64,000 nucleotides of DNA, from positions 1,910,081 through 1,974,080 of the forward strand of contig JAQFVV010012546.1 in NCBI GenBank assembly GCA_028023455.1, in the 5' to 3' direction. Within the stretch, counting starts at the first letter, position 1. The number at the start of each line of letters is the position of its first letter. Positions 1 to 12,747 of the stretch are shown here, in pieces. The DNA comes from Epiperipatus broadwayi. Lineage: Eukaryota > Onychophora > Udeonychophora > Euonychophora > Peripatidae. A model generated the notes under the pieces. It was not told the origin of the DNA and did no database searches. It saw only the letters and a program-made list of their open reading frames with translations. The translations under genes were made by a program, and so were the position numbers.

Positions 1-192
1 TATTTTTCTAGAAATAAGTCTTAAATAGAGTAAGTAGTATTAACTGAAACACACAGGCTTATTATATACCTGTGTTTATATATGTAATATATATGGTATA
101 TGAGTACAGACTTTTACACAACCCACCACTCTACACGCTATCTCATAACACTGATACACTTGAACACATATATGCTGAAAAGATAAATAATC

Positions 193-236
193 ACCAATAT
201 ATGTATTTCATGCTAAACCATCAATCATCAGTTGGT
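193..236 (-). ncRNA. Hammerhead ribozyme motif, F1 left arm (decayed stem II)
   Basis: Minus strand, in order: ACCAA (helix I), CTGATGA core, a 15-nt stem II region, GAAA, the palindrome-like octamer ATACATAT, cleavage-site A, and TTGGT, which pairs with ACCAA. Helix I is fully complementary. Stem II is damaged by a base change (TTGATG instead of TTGCTG), so activity is doubtful. Confidence 0.6.
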
Positions 237-462
237 CCAGATTACCATCTCCACACATATATGCTATAATTGCTCAAATATATATATTAAGATAGCCAAT
301 GCTCATACTTTAATGGACAGGCTTCAATCTACTCCACACTCCAACTCTTCAACCGTCCATCCAATTGAAAATCTGATGACGGAATGCTCAATGGCCACAC
401 ATTGGCTATCTTAATATATATTTGAGCACTTATAGCATATATGTGTGGAGATGGTAATCTGG

Positions 463-506
463 ACCAACTGATGATTGCTGGTTTAGCATGAAATATGTAT
501 ATTGGT
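463..506 (+). ncRNA. Hammerhead ribozyme motif, F1 right arm
   Basis: Plus strand: ACCAA, CTGATGA (468-474), stem II TGCT/AGCA with loop GGTTT, GAAA (490-493), octamer ATATGTAT able to pair with a second copy of itself, cleavage A at 501, then TTGGT. The pair closing stem II is T-T rather than the usual G-C, which should weaken catalysis. The copy near 56.4 kb retains G-C at that position. Confidence 0.65.
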
Positions 507-589
507 GATTATTTATCTTTCAGCATATATGTGTTCAAGTGTATCAGTGTTATGAGATAGTGTGGAGAGTAGCATTGTAAAATATATAG

Positions 590-3500
590 AAGGTAAAGCA
601 AAAGTTAAATATGGTAAAGAACTATTTACTAAGTGAATGTTTGAAAATATTATACAAAGTAATTATATTATGTCGGACTATTTCTACCATTTAGAATTAA
701 ATGTTAGAAGTCTTAAGAAAAATTCAAATTTTATTTACATTTTTTAAATACATTAAATTTCACATAGATTACTTTCTAATAGAATGTTTCAAATGATATT
801 ATTGTCTCTTCTTCAAATGTTTTAGGTCTGAATAGTGATTGTACTAGCATTATTAGGAATCTAACTTATTTGAAATATAAATAAATAAAGTTAGAATTTT
901 TCTAAAGATATTTAATAATTAATTCTAGATGATGGAAATAATCTACCATAATGAAATTATAAGTAAAATGCAATCATCGCAAACTGTCAGAGAAATACAA
1001 TATAAATAAAAATAGTCATGCATTTATATAATTTCTTTTGAGATCTTTTCTATATGATTGTATTGTCTTCCTATAAATAAATCAAGTTTTATATATATAT
1101 CGCAAGTTTATTTTTCATTAAAAGAACATCTGAAAATCTATTTAAATTTTCATTTTATAAAACTTTTTTTTTATCAATAATATATTTTAAATCATCGCCT
1201 TTAAAACCCAATAATTGATATGGGCTTTAATAAAATATAATACATGAAGATTAAATGAACAAAAGAATAATGAAATTATTATATCAATATTTTAATTTAT
1301 TTTTATAAATTTATTATCCTTCATTATACTGGAAGAAAAGAGCTATTTTAAATTGCATAATTAAAAAATATAAATTAATATCATGCCGATATTTTAGTAA
1401 GCTTCTTTGAAGTAAATATTAATTAATTCTGGCTTGAGTTCCTTAGTTTTCTGTTTTTTCTGTTGTTGTTTTTTTTTTTTTAAAAAAAGATTTATTTAAA
1501 TTTTTTTTTAAAAAAAATTCTATTTAAATATGTAAATAAATAAAGAAAAAGAAAAAAAGTTAAACCTTAAATTGTTATTTCTTTGTGAATAATATATATA
1601 TATATGTTAAAACGAAGATTTGCACGGGTTTTTTTCAAATATATTGTTATATGTAATTTTATATATATATTATACCAGTCCACCTCTTTTTTTCAAATAT
1701 ACTTTAAAAAAGAGAAAGGAGCAGTTGGTGCAAAAAAAAAAAAGAAATAAAGTGATATACAGATAGAAAGAAATTATGATAAAAAAAGGTAAGAAATTCA
1801 TTTATTTGATAAGTAAAAGATATACAAGTTATAAATATTAAGTCATCATCCTAGACGATGAAAATAAAAGAACTAGCTAATAGTACACATATTTATATGC
1901 ATTTGAAAAAATTAAATAATGTACTTCAAATATTAAACTTGAGCTAACACAACTCATGATTTTGTCTCTGCTTATATTACCTACAATAGAAAGATCATAT
2001 CTATCAAACCTTTTATTTCACACTCAACATCATGTTGATTCTGTGCAGCTGCTCCATTTCTCACATTTGTTGATATGCACATTAATTTTATTAATTAACA
2101 GTTGATATCTTAAATGACAACATTCATTGTTATGTGAACAACAAAAAAAACGGAAAATTCTTATATCTTAGATTACATCAAATCCATTTTGCCTCATATT
2201 TTACCTAATATATTCAATCTTCTTCTCATAACCAGGCCCATTCACGTTTCAAGTCAAGTTAAATGCATTAGTTGATCAGGAAATTTAGTTTGTGATTTAA
2301 AATGTGCTTCTGTGATGTTTTGATTACATTAAATATTTGTTTAGATTTTATAATCACTTATAGTAACAATAATTAAACAAATATTAATAACTCAAAAACA
2401 TATATGCAAGACATTTTTAAGACCTTTAATAGTATTTTGATTTTAAGTAATGTAATAGATTTTCATGAATTCAAGAAGCTTATTATAGCCATACCATTTT
2501 CTATTTTATTCAACATATTTACTAAGATTGCTATCTAATAAATTTTAAATTATTTATTTTGATTTTGTAGACATTTGTTCAGTAGGCAATAATGTTAAAA
2601 TGGTATTTTATGCAAGCTGATATCATTTATTTTCAGTCTTTATCTTCAATATATAGTAGCTGTAGACACCATGCATAATGCAGCTGAAAACAGGTTGCAA
2701 TAAGATAAAATTAAAATGTTGCTTATTGTATATGTTTATGATGGTTTGCTTGTTATACTGTATATAAGAATGGCATTTATCTTCTGTTTAGAAGCTAATA
2801 TATATTTTGCCAAAGCTTAAAAATATATGTGTATTAATGAAACTCTTTCTGAATTTTTAATAATTATATTCTAAAAATTAGTTCAGATATTTTCTTCCAT
2901 ACCATCTATTTTTATTAAACATTCCAAAATAAATGAAAGTCATATTGAGTTTAAACAAATTTTATTTTATTGGTAACCTGGTTATATTCTTAACCTTAAT
3001 ATATGTTGCATTCTTACTTCATTATGTACACAGTATTTTACAAAATTACTTAATCATTTATATTTGTAAACATTCATTGGATTATTTACTAATTCTGTGA
3101 ATAACACTTTCATTTGTTTGTATACATCAAAATTATTTATTGTAGATAAATAACAATGATTTTGCTCATTTTTATATGCTGAAGGTATTTTATTATACAC
3201 ACCTAAATACAAACACTTAAGTAAGTTCTTATCTAAGTGGTTATCTACATTCATATTTTATCATGGTATGCATTAATCTAAAATTATTATTAATATTTTT
3301 CTGGTATCCACTCCAATTTTACTTTTGATTTTATAAATAATTATATTTATAATCTGTGTAATTATTTTTATTCAGCTTAAATTTTTTTTTTTTTTAACCA
3401 CTTTTGATGTTAAACACTTGCTTCTATATTTTTTAAAAGAATGCAAAAATACTTATGTATTTTATGAATGCTTTTCACTGGAGTACCATCTTGTGTTAAG

Positions 3501-3650
3501 TTATAATAATAATTATACCCTCATTATTTGGTGCAAGTGGTAGAGGATCGATTTTGGTGCTCACAAGCTTGGTGCTCAAACTTCTTATGAATTCTCAAGC
3601 AATAAACCATATTTTTAATAACTATTATTAAAATAATAATAATAAATATA
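590..3650. other. AT-rich intergenic or intronic DNA, nothing recognised
   Basis: Low-complexity A/T sequence with short homopolymers and small (TA)n runs. No open frame with protein-like composition, no splice-flanked exon and no repeat that recurs elsewhere in the window was seen. Confidence 0.6.
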
Positions 3651-3656
3651 ATACTC

Positions 3657-3756
3657 TTGTCAAGCATTGGTGGTCGAGAGATCAGCGATGGCTGCTTTAC
3701 AAGAAGTTGTCCGGGTTAGCAGGTTTGCTTCCGGCTGATGCTATGACACATGAGAA
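3657..3756 (+). mobile_element. tRNA-Gly-derived SINE, copy 1
   Basis: A tRNA-like head (GCATTGGTGGTCGAG..., CTGCTTTACAAG anticodon-arm remnant, GGTTTGCTTCC as B box) is followed by the family tail CTATGACACATGAG and an A-rich run. Six other copies share this head and tail. The 42.8-kb copy shows that the ancestor was tRNA-Gly(UCC). Confidence 0.75.
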
Positions 3757-3967
3757 AAAAATATAATACTCTTATAAATTCCTGTATTAAATTTATCTGA
3801 ATCAGCTTTTATTATATTTAAAATAACATATAATGATTAAAACAATTAATTTGAATAAACTGTCATTTATTTATCTTAAGCTATAACCTAATAGAATAAT
3901 CTTTATTGTTGAAATTTAAAAAAAAAAATCTCTAATCGGAGATTATTATTTTGCTTCATTCTTTTTT

Positions 3968-4073
3968 TTCCATATGTCATAGCATCGGCGGGAGGTGAAC
4001 CCACAACCGTCTGCAAACAACTACTTGCTTGCAAGGTGACTGTGATGACCTCTTGGCTAACAACGCTTGACTA
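3968..4073 (-). mobile_element. tRNA-Gly-derived SINE, copy 2
   Basis: The reverse complement reads GTCAAGCGTTG..., GCTTGCAAGCAAG, a B-box region GGTTCACCTCC and the tail CTATGACATATGG then A-rich. Same family as 3657-3756 and opposite in orientation to it, 210 bp away. The two copies are diverged. Confidence 0.75.
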
Positions 4074-4079
4074 CAACAT

Positions 4080-5940
4080 CAGAATCAATTATAAAACAGA
4101 ATGGTTGTTATTTGGAAAGTATAAAACATAAATTATATTGATCCAAAAGTTAATAATAATAAAAAAAATTCACTATTCCATAGATTTTAGAATCATAAAT
4201 TTCAGCCAGACACTGTAATAATGAACCATTTGAGTAAGATAGGCACACTGTTTAATACTTAATATATAATTTTATAAATAAATATTGAGAGGGTGACCCC
4301 ATTAGTTTAGTAATATCATAATAACTCAACTTTTAGAAAAAAAATGAAGAACATATTTTCTTTTTCAATTTTAGTATAACTATAAATATAATGTTGGCAA
4401 GAATTAACAAAATGGCAATTAAAGCTAAGACCTGCTAAAACATGCTGCTAAATTATAAAAATTGTGGCCAAATTTTAAATCAAGTAAAAACACTCATTAA
4501 ACAACTTATCAATTCCACATTACCCTGACATATAATTTATGATTGAATACCTTATATTAAAATAAATAAATCATTCATAACATAGTGATTATTTTGGTGA
4601 ATTGTATTATGTTTAAAATAGATGTAGACAAACTTTTACCTTCACAAAATATTTAAATGTGCATGCATGTATTTGTTTATGTGCATAACTGTGATATAAA
4701 ACTGTTTTTCAGAAAGTAAAAAAATATTTAAGAAAGGCCATAGAGAAATAAGCACATAAAATATGAGAACAATTAGTTTAGAATTTTTTATCTTATTTAT
4801 TTTAGTAAAATTAATAGTAATTTATCATTCAGTGTAAAAATAATATAAATAATTGAATACTTGAAGTGATAATAATTTTATTTAAAATTATTCTTTTATA
4901 TAAATTGTATAATAAATATGAATGATTTTCCATGCATAAGACAACCAGGAGGGTGATATTTTATGGAAGAAAGCCACTGCCAAGCTGACCTCGTAAAATT
5001 TTCATGTATCAAGTACAAATGAGTGAAAAATGAATTTGAATTCATGTCACTTTTCCATCACATGCTCAGCACTATAGGAACAAGTGTTTATAAAACACAG
5101 TGTTTTTGCTTCTGTTCTCTTATTCTTTCGCTTGAAAGAAAAAAACTTAATTTTGTCACTTTACTTCTTAATCCACTATTTAAAAAACATAATGACTAGT
5201 CGAGAAGACATTGTTGAATGTTCACCCTCCAAGGGCAAATACAGACATTTGATCATCACCATCATTGAAATAATTTGCCAATAACAATTTAAGTTGCTAT
5301 TTAATATCTGCATCTGATAGAAGTTTTAAAAGAGAAATTTTCTCAATTGAAATTTTTATTTTTAAACTATAGAATTATTTTAATTTATAATTGAAAACTT
5401 CAATCTTTTAAAACTATAGAATGATTAACCTGCTATGCTTAATTAGACTGGATTTTATTTTATTTATCATTTGTCTTCAAAATCTTATTCAAACTCACAT
5501 GTGAAACTATTAATGTAATAGAATAGCTGTGTGTGCAGATTTTTGGAAAAGAAATAATGCAATATTCATCACTCTTTTAATTTAAATTCCAAAGGAGAAT
5601 CTAATCACCTAAGAAATTGCCAACCTAATTACCCTCGTAATATATTAATTAAAAAAAAACAATGTAACAACATTGTCAGTTTAGGAACAAAAACACCATG
5701 CCATGAATGAATTTATGATACTAATAATAATTTTTTTACGTCATCTTAACTAGGAAACAAATTTTTGAAAATGGATAACAAAAATGTTTTGATATCTCAG
5801 AGTTTTAAAATATCATAATTGAGTTTATTTGAAAGAATTTATTAATATGAAGTCTGTGAGGAAGAGTAAAATGTGCACTCTGACATGGATTAAAACTATT
5901 CATAAACATTTGTATGTGATAACCATTATATGTATAGTTT
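4080..5940. other. AT-rich DNA, nothing recognised
   Basis: Unique-looking A/T-rich sequence. One 66-codon open frame at 5084-5284 lacks recognisable domains or exon boundaries and I do not call it a gene. Confidence 0.55.
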
Positions 5941-6095
5941 GTTGTTATAACTGAAACACAGGATTATTATATGCCTGTGTCTATATATGTAATATAGGGT
6001 ATATGAGCACAGACTTTCAGATGATCCATCACTCTCCACTCTATCTAATAACACTGATACACTCAAGCACATATATGCTGAAAAAATAAATAATC

Positions 6096-6139
6096 ACCAA
6101 TATACGTATTTCATGCTAAACCAGCAATCATCAGTTGGT
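6096..6139 (-). ncRNA. Hammerhead ribozyme, F2 left arm (helix III is a perfect palindrome)
   Basis: Minus strand: ACCAA (6139-6135), CTGATGA (6134-6128), stem II TGCT/AGCA with loop GGTTT, GAAA (6112-6109), perfect 8-nt palindrome ATACGTAT (6109-6102), cleavage after A at 6101, TTGGT (6100-6096). Helix I is 5 bp with no mismatch. A self-complementary helix III is the mark of dimer-acting type I hammerheads. The closing pair of stem II is T-T instead of G-C. Confidence 0.75.
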
Positions 6140-6612
6140 CCAGATTATCATCTCCCACATATATATACTATAAGTGCTCAGATATATATTAAGATAGACA
6201 ATCCTCATACTTTAATGGACAGGCTCCAATCTACTACACACCCCAATTCTTCAACTGTCCATCCAATTGAAAATCTGATGATGGAATGCTCGAAGGCCAC
6301 CCTGAGGCCGAGATTCTAGTCACACCCATGTTGACCTAAGGTCAATCTGAACCCCATCCTTGCATATGTATTTAATGGATTATATCTTGTACATGTGGGG
6401 TTCAGATTGACCTTAAGTCAACATGGGTGTGACTAGAATCTCAGCCTCAGGGTGGCCTTCGAGCATTCTATCATCAGATTTTCAATTGGATGGACAGTTG
6501 AAGAATTGGGGTGTATAGTAGATTGGAGCCTGTCCATTAAAGTATGAGGATTGTCTATCTTAATATATATCTGAGCACTTATAGTATATATATGTGGGAG
6601 ATGATAATGTGG

Positions 6613-6656
6613 ACCAACTGATGATTGCTGGTTTAGCATGAAATACGTGTATTGGT
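6613..6656 (+). ncRNA. Hammerhead ribozyme, F2 right arm
   Basis: Plus strand: ACCAA (6613-6617), CTGATGA (6618-6624), stem II region 6625-6639, GAAA (6640-6643), helix III octamer ATACGTGT, cleavage A at 6651, TTGGT (6652-6656). It differs from the left arm by a G-U-compatible change in helix III, so self-pairing is kept. Confidence 0.75.
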
Positions 6657-7431
6657 GATAATTTATCTTTTCAGCATATATGTGCTTGAGTGTATCAGTG
6701 TTATTAGATAGAGTGGAGAGTGATGGATCATCTGAAAGTTTGTTGTTATTATATATTTTTGGAGCTATATAATAAAAAAAATTCTAGAGAACATTTAGGA
6801 ACAATTAATGTTCTCATAAGAAGAGCAGATAATATATCTTCTTTATTCAAACTAATGTGATAGTGAATATCTGATAATAAAGATAAGTTGTTCCTTTAAT
6901 ATCATAGCTTTTAGGTAATAATATTTTAAGTTGTTCTTTTGGATATGAGATTATCTTGTTTTATATACTTCGTATTTTATTAATGTATTTTTTAATATTT
7001 TATCATGTTTATAGAAAGGAATAAATGATATTCTGTTTATATATTTAAAGAGTATTTATGATAATAATGCTAAGTTTAATAGATGATAATTATTCAGTGA
7101 TTACAATTTGAGTAGAATATTTTGTTTGAGACCTTAACATTGAATAAATGGGCCATGTGGGTATTGCACTTATTTAGTTAAAGATAAATGTCTCTTAATA
7201 AGGATTAATAATACAATACCACTATAGTGGTTTATTATGAGCATGAGAAATACTGGGGTTTTATAAAATGTGGAGTAATCTTTGCTATTTAGCACATCTT
7301 AAAATACTTTAGGACATGTTAGAAATCTTACAACAGGCAATCATCATTATTGCTTTGTGCATTTGTGTAAACAACATTGTTCATTACACATCAGTACATT
7401 TACCTGAATTTTTTTATTTAACAGCACTAAG

Positions 7432-7737
7432 CCTCAGGGTGGCCTTTGAGTGTTCCACCATCAGATTTTTAATTGTTGAAGAGTTGGAGTGTGGAGTAGT
7501 TTGAAGCCTGTTCATTAAAGTATGAAAATTGACTATCTTGATATATATCTGAGCACTTATTGCATATATGTGTAGATATGATAATCTGGAGCCATGATGA
7601 TTGCTGGTTTAGGATGAAATATGTATATTGGTGATTATTTATTTTTTCAACATAGGGGTGGGTTGTGTAAAAATCTGTGCTCATATACCTTAGATATCAC
7701 ATAAATTGATACAGGTGTATAATAAGCCTGTATTTCA
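7432..7737 (+). repeat. F-family repeat, single decayed unit (copy F3)
   Basis: Colinear with the ribozyme-sense strand of F2: CCTCAGGGTGGCCTT, then the CAGATTTTTAATTG region, the hammerhead region (about 7586-7635) and the terminal ACAGG...CCTGT hairpin near 7711-7730. The hammerhead is broken: helix I and the first core base are altered (GAGCCATGATGA), although GAAATATG and TTGGT remain. Confidence 0.75.
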
Positions 7738-7739
7738 TA

Positions 7740-9030
7740 TATTAACAGCACTTTTTATGCAGAACTTTACAATGTAAGATCATTATAGAAATATTAATTT
7801 AATTATTTTATTTACTTTATTGATTCTATTTTTGTGTAATTATTTTGATTATTGTTTTAATAACATATTTGTGTTTTAATCATCATCATCATTCACATAT
7901 TAAATTTATTCACATTGTCATATTATATTTATTATAGTATAATTTCAATAATAAAATTTTAATTATGCTGTAGCCCATTTTACAAGTGCCTTATAGCTTA
8001 TTGGCACTGTTGTTGCAATTAATTTTATATGCTAAAGTATGTTCTGGATGCAATATCAAAATTCCCATTTGTATTCAGTCATAACTTGTGAAACTATATA
8101 TTATATTGATATTTAAGAGTCTTATATTATATGAAGATTATTAGAAGTAATATTTAGGTAAATATTACATTGATACTCATATTGTTATTCTAGTCACATG
8201 TATCCTGCTTTATTAATAGTGATTACAAATTTATTAGCATATATATAATAAATACTAAATAAACCTTGATAATGAATATAAATATTAACATTCACTTGCA
8301 ATAGGACAGGAGTGGATGCTATGCATGTGGAAAGTATTCTGCTTAGTGATTGTATTATATTTTGAAAGGTTAAGCTAAGTATTAGGCAGTCACCACTTGA
8401 TGATTTGGGAGATAAGTTTCATTACTTTATATAAAGAAGTATATATTAATAAATAACATGTATAGGTTTTTAGGAATAAAAACAGAGGAGTTATTCAGAT
8501 TTTTTAAAATCTTATTGAAATTATCCCTTACATTGTCCTGTTACATACTTTTTCCAACTCCTCACTCAATTTTTTTACCATCTGATCGATATTAATATTA
8601 TTTTCCCTCATAATTTTTACAAGGAAGTTAAAAAACTATAAATCTATTTACATGATAAAGGATTTTGAAATAATATAATTGAATGAGATTTTTGAATTTA
8701 GTTTGTTTTCACAATAGATTGTTTTAAAAAAAAAGTTACATAAATATGAAATGGGAAAGCATGTCCACACATACACATGTAATGTATCCAGATAATGTAA
8801 TTGTAGAAGTTATGACTACTATTAATTGCATGTTAATTAAATTAAAAATATTTTCTTGTATTTATTGAACTAATCTGAAAATATTGTAAATATTTATGAG
8901 TGTTTGAAATGCGTATTGAAATTGAGCTAAGATTTAATTTTAAAGAAATATCCTTACTTAACTCTTAAGAATATTGCGGGAAAAAAAATTTATATTTCAA
9001 TTTAGGATTCTCTTACAAATTTCTATTCAA
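7740..9030. other. AT-rich DNA, nothing recognised
   Basis: No coding signal, RNA gene or recurring repeat seen. Confidence 0.55.
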
Positions 9031-9035
9031 ATATT

Positions 9036-9139
9036 TGTCAAGCATTGGTGGTCGAAAGGTCAGCACAGGTGCCTTACAAGCAATTGTCCTGGGTTAGTGG
9101 GTTCGCTTCCCGGCTGATGCTATGACACATGAGAAATAA
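9036..9139 (+). mobile_element. tRNA-Gly-derived SINE, copy 3
   Basis: GTCAAGCATTGGTGGTCG, AAGGTCAGCACAG, TGCCTTACAAGCA, B box GGGTTCGCTTCC, tail CTATGACACATGAG then A-rich. It shares the extra GTTAG insertion before the B box with the 3.7-kb copy, so these two form a subfamily. Confidence 0.8.
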
Positions 9140-9144
9140 TGCAC

Positions 9145-10270
9145 TTCTATTGTAAAAAAAATATACATTGATGTCATTGAGTATATAGTCAAATCAGATG
9201 TAGTCTATACCTTCTCCATATACATAGGTATTAATATTATATTGATATAAATGTACCTTATAAGTTTTTTGCCAAATGGCAACTGGAGTAACATTTCTTG
9301 CTATCTCCTAATTTATTTATTTTTATTTAAAGTTATATTTTAAGTTTTAGAAAACTATACTTTAAAGTAATTTTAGATATCAGTATTTAATTATGAAAGT
9401 TTGTTTTGTAAAAAAAAGTAAATTTTTTTTCATTATTTAAATTTTCTCACATTAAATGCTTTATAAATGTTTAGCATTCTCTTTGACATATTATAATTTT
9501 ATAATCACTATTATATGATAAAATTTAAATAATTAAATTAGGTTGATTCTATTCATTATCATTATCAGATGATTAGATATTTATGTTTTTATAGATAGCA
9601 TTAATTTATTTAATCATATAGTTTATTACTTATGAGAAAAGCTATGATAAACATGAATCTAATAAAGTATACAACAATCATCTCTCCTGATGGATAGATA
9701 TTCCCCTAGTATATTTTTTGTATCTTTTCATTTGTCTCAAGAGGGGTGTGTTCCTTGTTAGGTGACTAATTTGTTTACTGTTTATATTCTTCAGAGCAAG
9801 GGTACTTTGACAATATTTTGCAATAACTGCTTCACTTATAACACTGATATTTAAATAATGTAAATTCTGTTAAATCCACAACAATACAAATAGCTCATTT
9901 TAATTTTAAATTTATTGCACAAATAAGTAATTATGAATTACGCAATATTATTAACCATACTAATAAATATCCATAAATATATACTTATTGAAAGTTATCA
10001 GACAGCACTAATGAGATTATATTTCTAAGGATTAAACTTGGATGTACTTTAAAATACTATTGTTCATAGCAAATATTTAGCTATAGGCATATACAAACTG
10101 AATACATTTCAGTATTATCTTTCTATACTACTGAAATATAACATCAGATAGAAACAATAAAACATCTGCCATATTTTTTTATTTATTGACTTTTCATATA
10201 TATGAATTCTGTAGTGAAAATCATATATATTGTAATATTATATACACAGATGTGTATAGAAGTTTTATTT
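9145..10270. other. AT-rich DNA, nothing recognised
   Basis: Unique A/T-rich sequence without a supportable feature, ending at a (TA)n tract. Confidence 0.5.
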
Positions 10271-10272
10271 CT

Positions 10273-10277
<5 letters not shown>

Positions 10278-10325
<48 letters not shown>
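10278..10325. repeat. (TA)n dinucleotide tract
   Basis: About two dozen uninterrupted TA units directly abutting the X-family element. Several hammerhead repeats in this window sit next to TA runs. Confidence 0.95.
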
Positions 10326-10328
<3 letters not shown>

Positions 10329-10612
10329 AAAATAAGAGTCATAGATCACATGACCCTATTTTCTTAAGCTTGTAAGTTATAAACAATGAGGATTGCCATT
10401 TCCTCATCAAGCTTTATGAGAAATGCTTAGCCATAGAAAGCATTTAAAATATCTCTGTCAGGAAACCCCCCCCCCAACCGCTGATTATGGTTTCATGCTT
10501 TGGCACTCCTCAGAGAGGTGCCATGATAGGTTCAGATAGGTTCAGATACTAGATCTAAAAATACCAACCCAAATCCAGCATTTATCTAAAAGTTATTTAT
10601 TGAGTTGAAAAT
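10326..10612 (-). repeat. X-family hammerhead repeat, partial unit
   Basis: Matches the 43.5-44.3 kb dimer from TAGTCAAAATAAGAGTC through the C-rich tract to TTGAGTTGAAAA. The conserved block found 5' of the ribozyme in complete units is missing. The hammerhead is on the minus strand at 10477-10519 and is decayed. Confidence 0.85.
10477..10519 (-). ncRNA. Hammerhead ribozyme motif, X copy at 10.5 kb (decayed)
   Basis: Minus strand: ACCTCT, CTGAGGA, GTGC-CAAA-GCAT, GAAA, then ACCATAAT where intact copies have ACCATGGT, C at the cleavage position, AGCGGT. The core is intact but helix III has lost its symmetry and helix I has one mismatch. Confidence 0.65.
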
Positions 10613-10624
10613 ATATATATATGT

Positions 10625-12740
10625 CAAAGTGTTTAAATATACTCAACATTTTTGCTCTCTGTCCTTGGGTTAATATTTTCTATTTATTAAGCTTTCTGTT
10701 ATTTTATTATGATAATGTGTCAGAATCGTCTTTGACCGAGTGAGTTATTCCTTTTGTTGAAAATAAGACGCCACTGTGAAGGCATATTTTACATTTCTAA
10801 ATAATTTTCCAATTTTATTATCTTGCAAATCACTCGTTTGAGGGTGATTCTTTTCTTTAATATATAATATAGTCACATAGTTTAAAATCTACATGTTATC
10901 GATTTTAATCTAATATGAGAGTATGTGCGAGGTCAATGATTAAATGTGTCCCTTAATGCATGATTGCGTATATAAATCTATACTTACTTTTCAAACCTGC
11001 AAGCATGCATTTTCTTCTTTTAATTACCATGTTCTACTTTAATTACAAAGTTCATCATTGACGTCGAGAATGTGCGGATCCTTTTAAATGAATTTCTGGG
11101 AATTTGATTGGGCATTTCTCTTAATCCAAGTAAAACCCTTTCAGTATGTTTTATATACACTAGTCTCATATTGATGGTAAATGAATTGGTTGTTGAGACC
11201 GCTTTGTTTTAATTTTCCAAGGATTCTTTACATGGCCAAGGCCGTTCTCTTCGCTTTTTGCAGTTTCCAGGCAGAGTGTGTCCACAAATGACACACCTGG
11301 GAATTAAACACAATTGTCATCCAGTCGCTAAGTTTAGGCTGTTCATAAAATACTTTCCTATGGGTTAGCAGTGAGATGCCCTCTGTAATCATTCTGGATA
11401 GTCAATATTGTTTTATTTTATATTTATTTTTACAAAGCATCTGTGACTTAAACGTGTCACACCCTCCAACTTTAATAAATTCATTATCAGCAATACTGAC
11501 CTCCCATTGTAATTTTATTATTATATTATCAAATAAATGCCTTGATCACATTCCCATTTTGTTGCTTAGTAAGCTTTTGTCTGTGCTATTCACGAAATCA
11601 ATAAATATTTTAGAACACTTAATTTTCAAATATTTTCTTAAACTTGTATAATTTCTCAAAGCACCTCGCACATGTTCCTATCTCATCAAGCACATTATCG
11701 TAATGCTATTAGCCCGAGGAATAGAATATATCACTTCGCTTTAAAACCTTTTTGTCATTTATTGGAATATAATGCCCACAATTATTTAATACGCATCCCT
11801 GTCTCATATAAGCAGACAGTGGCGTTATATATATAAGTTATATAAATAAATTTTGTGAAATTATTTAAAACTAAATTTGATCTCTTATTTTATTTGATTC
11901 CTGTCACTGTCTCAGTCTATATATATATTTTCTGCATTTTTTTTGTAAATCCATAGACGTTAATTAGCCACCCAAGCTTCTTTTAGTACAGAGTCTTTTT
12001 GTTTCTCCCTGACCACCAGGCACCGGTAAAGGGTTATACTAGTAGTGGCATCAGATGCGTTATCACATAGGTGGCGCTGTGAAATTTGGGCTTTAGATTC
12101 GAACTTAGTATATCTAGAAGACAACCCCTCCTAGAATGTTCAGTTTCATATCTGGAATTTGAATTCTGCAGTGTGTTAGCGAGATAGATGATTCTGACTG
12201 TTACAATATATATACAGGTATCATAATTGACTGCAAAGATGGACCCTTCAAATGTTTAAAATATATATAATCAGATTTATGTGCACATGAAAAAATAAGA
12301 TATAGCTTCTTCTGTACTATAATTGATTATGTTAATAGTTTGGAAGATAATTTGCGATTTAAAGTATTTAGATTTTTTTAGAATTCACATTATTAGACAT
12401 ATTTTAAACTTTAGGTATCTCCTGTTTTAATGGCTACAAAGTATTAAAACATTGGACACTTTAGATTTTATATATTAATTGAATTTTCATTTTATTTACC
12501 TACTTTCTTTTAATATTAAAATAAGATAAATAATATTATTTTATCATGCAACATATCTAAAATTCTATCATCATTTAAGCAGGTATATTTAATTAAAAAA
12601 TAAATTTATCTCTATTAGAAACATTTCTGTAATAATAAAAAGTCATAAGCAGTCTACAGAACTGTTGAAGTCTATCTAAACAAAGCAATTTAATTTTTTT
12701 AAACATTATTGTAATCATCAATTTGACATTACAGTTTGAA
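10625..12740. other. Less AT-rich unique island, no coding call
   Basis: Base composition is visibly more even than in the surroundings from about 10.7 to 12.2 kb (for example near 11221-11345 and 12000-12180). A 91-codon frame at 11376-11651 reads as hydrophobic low-information sequence and I do not call it. Conserved non-coding or regulatory DNA is possible but is inference from composition only. Confidence 0.3.
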
Positions 12741-12747
12741 AGAAAGT

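Larger units (their letters stand above)
45..575. repeat. F-family hammerhead repeat, inverted dimer (copy F1)
   Basis: A near-complete unit (about 49-398, ribozyme sense on the minus strand) is followed by a partial inverted unit (about 401-575, plus strand). The sequence around 185-300 reappears as its reverse complement at 400-515. The outer end carries a small ACAGG...CCTGT hairpin. Each arm holds a hammerhead-like motif (193-236 minus, 463-506 plus). The same family recurs near 5.9, 7.4, 34.6 and 56.3 kb. Reading frames here are incidental. The nearest known analogue I can name is the schistosome Sm-alpha type of short repeat carrying a hammerhead; that comparison is structural, not by sequence. 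Confidence 0.85.
5948..6742. repeat. F-family hammerhead repeat, long inverted dimer (copy F2)
   Basis: The best preserved F copy. A left unit (5948-6316) and a right unit (about 6440-6742) are inverted to each other. Between them lies a further inverted segment: GTCACACCCATGTTGACC... near 6329 is mirrored near 6410-6435. Almost the whole 795 bp can fold into one hairpin. Each arm has a hammerhead with intact CTGATGA and GAAA. The two similar short frames at 6113-6319 and 6433-6639 are translations of the two arms and are not genes. Confidence 0.88.

Noticed and set aside
370-400. A second CTGATGA in the F repeats (ATCTGATGACGGAATGC, and at about 6278)
   Set aside because: No GAAA at the right spacing followed by a UH site, and no helix I partner. 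It is the block 1 neighbourhood of the element, not a second ribozyme.
6113-6639. Two nearly identical 68-codon frames on opposite strands
   Set aside because: Translations of the inverted arms of F2, where the supported function is the ribozyme RNA, not a protein.
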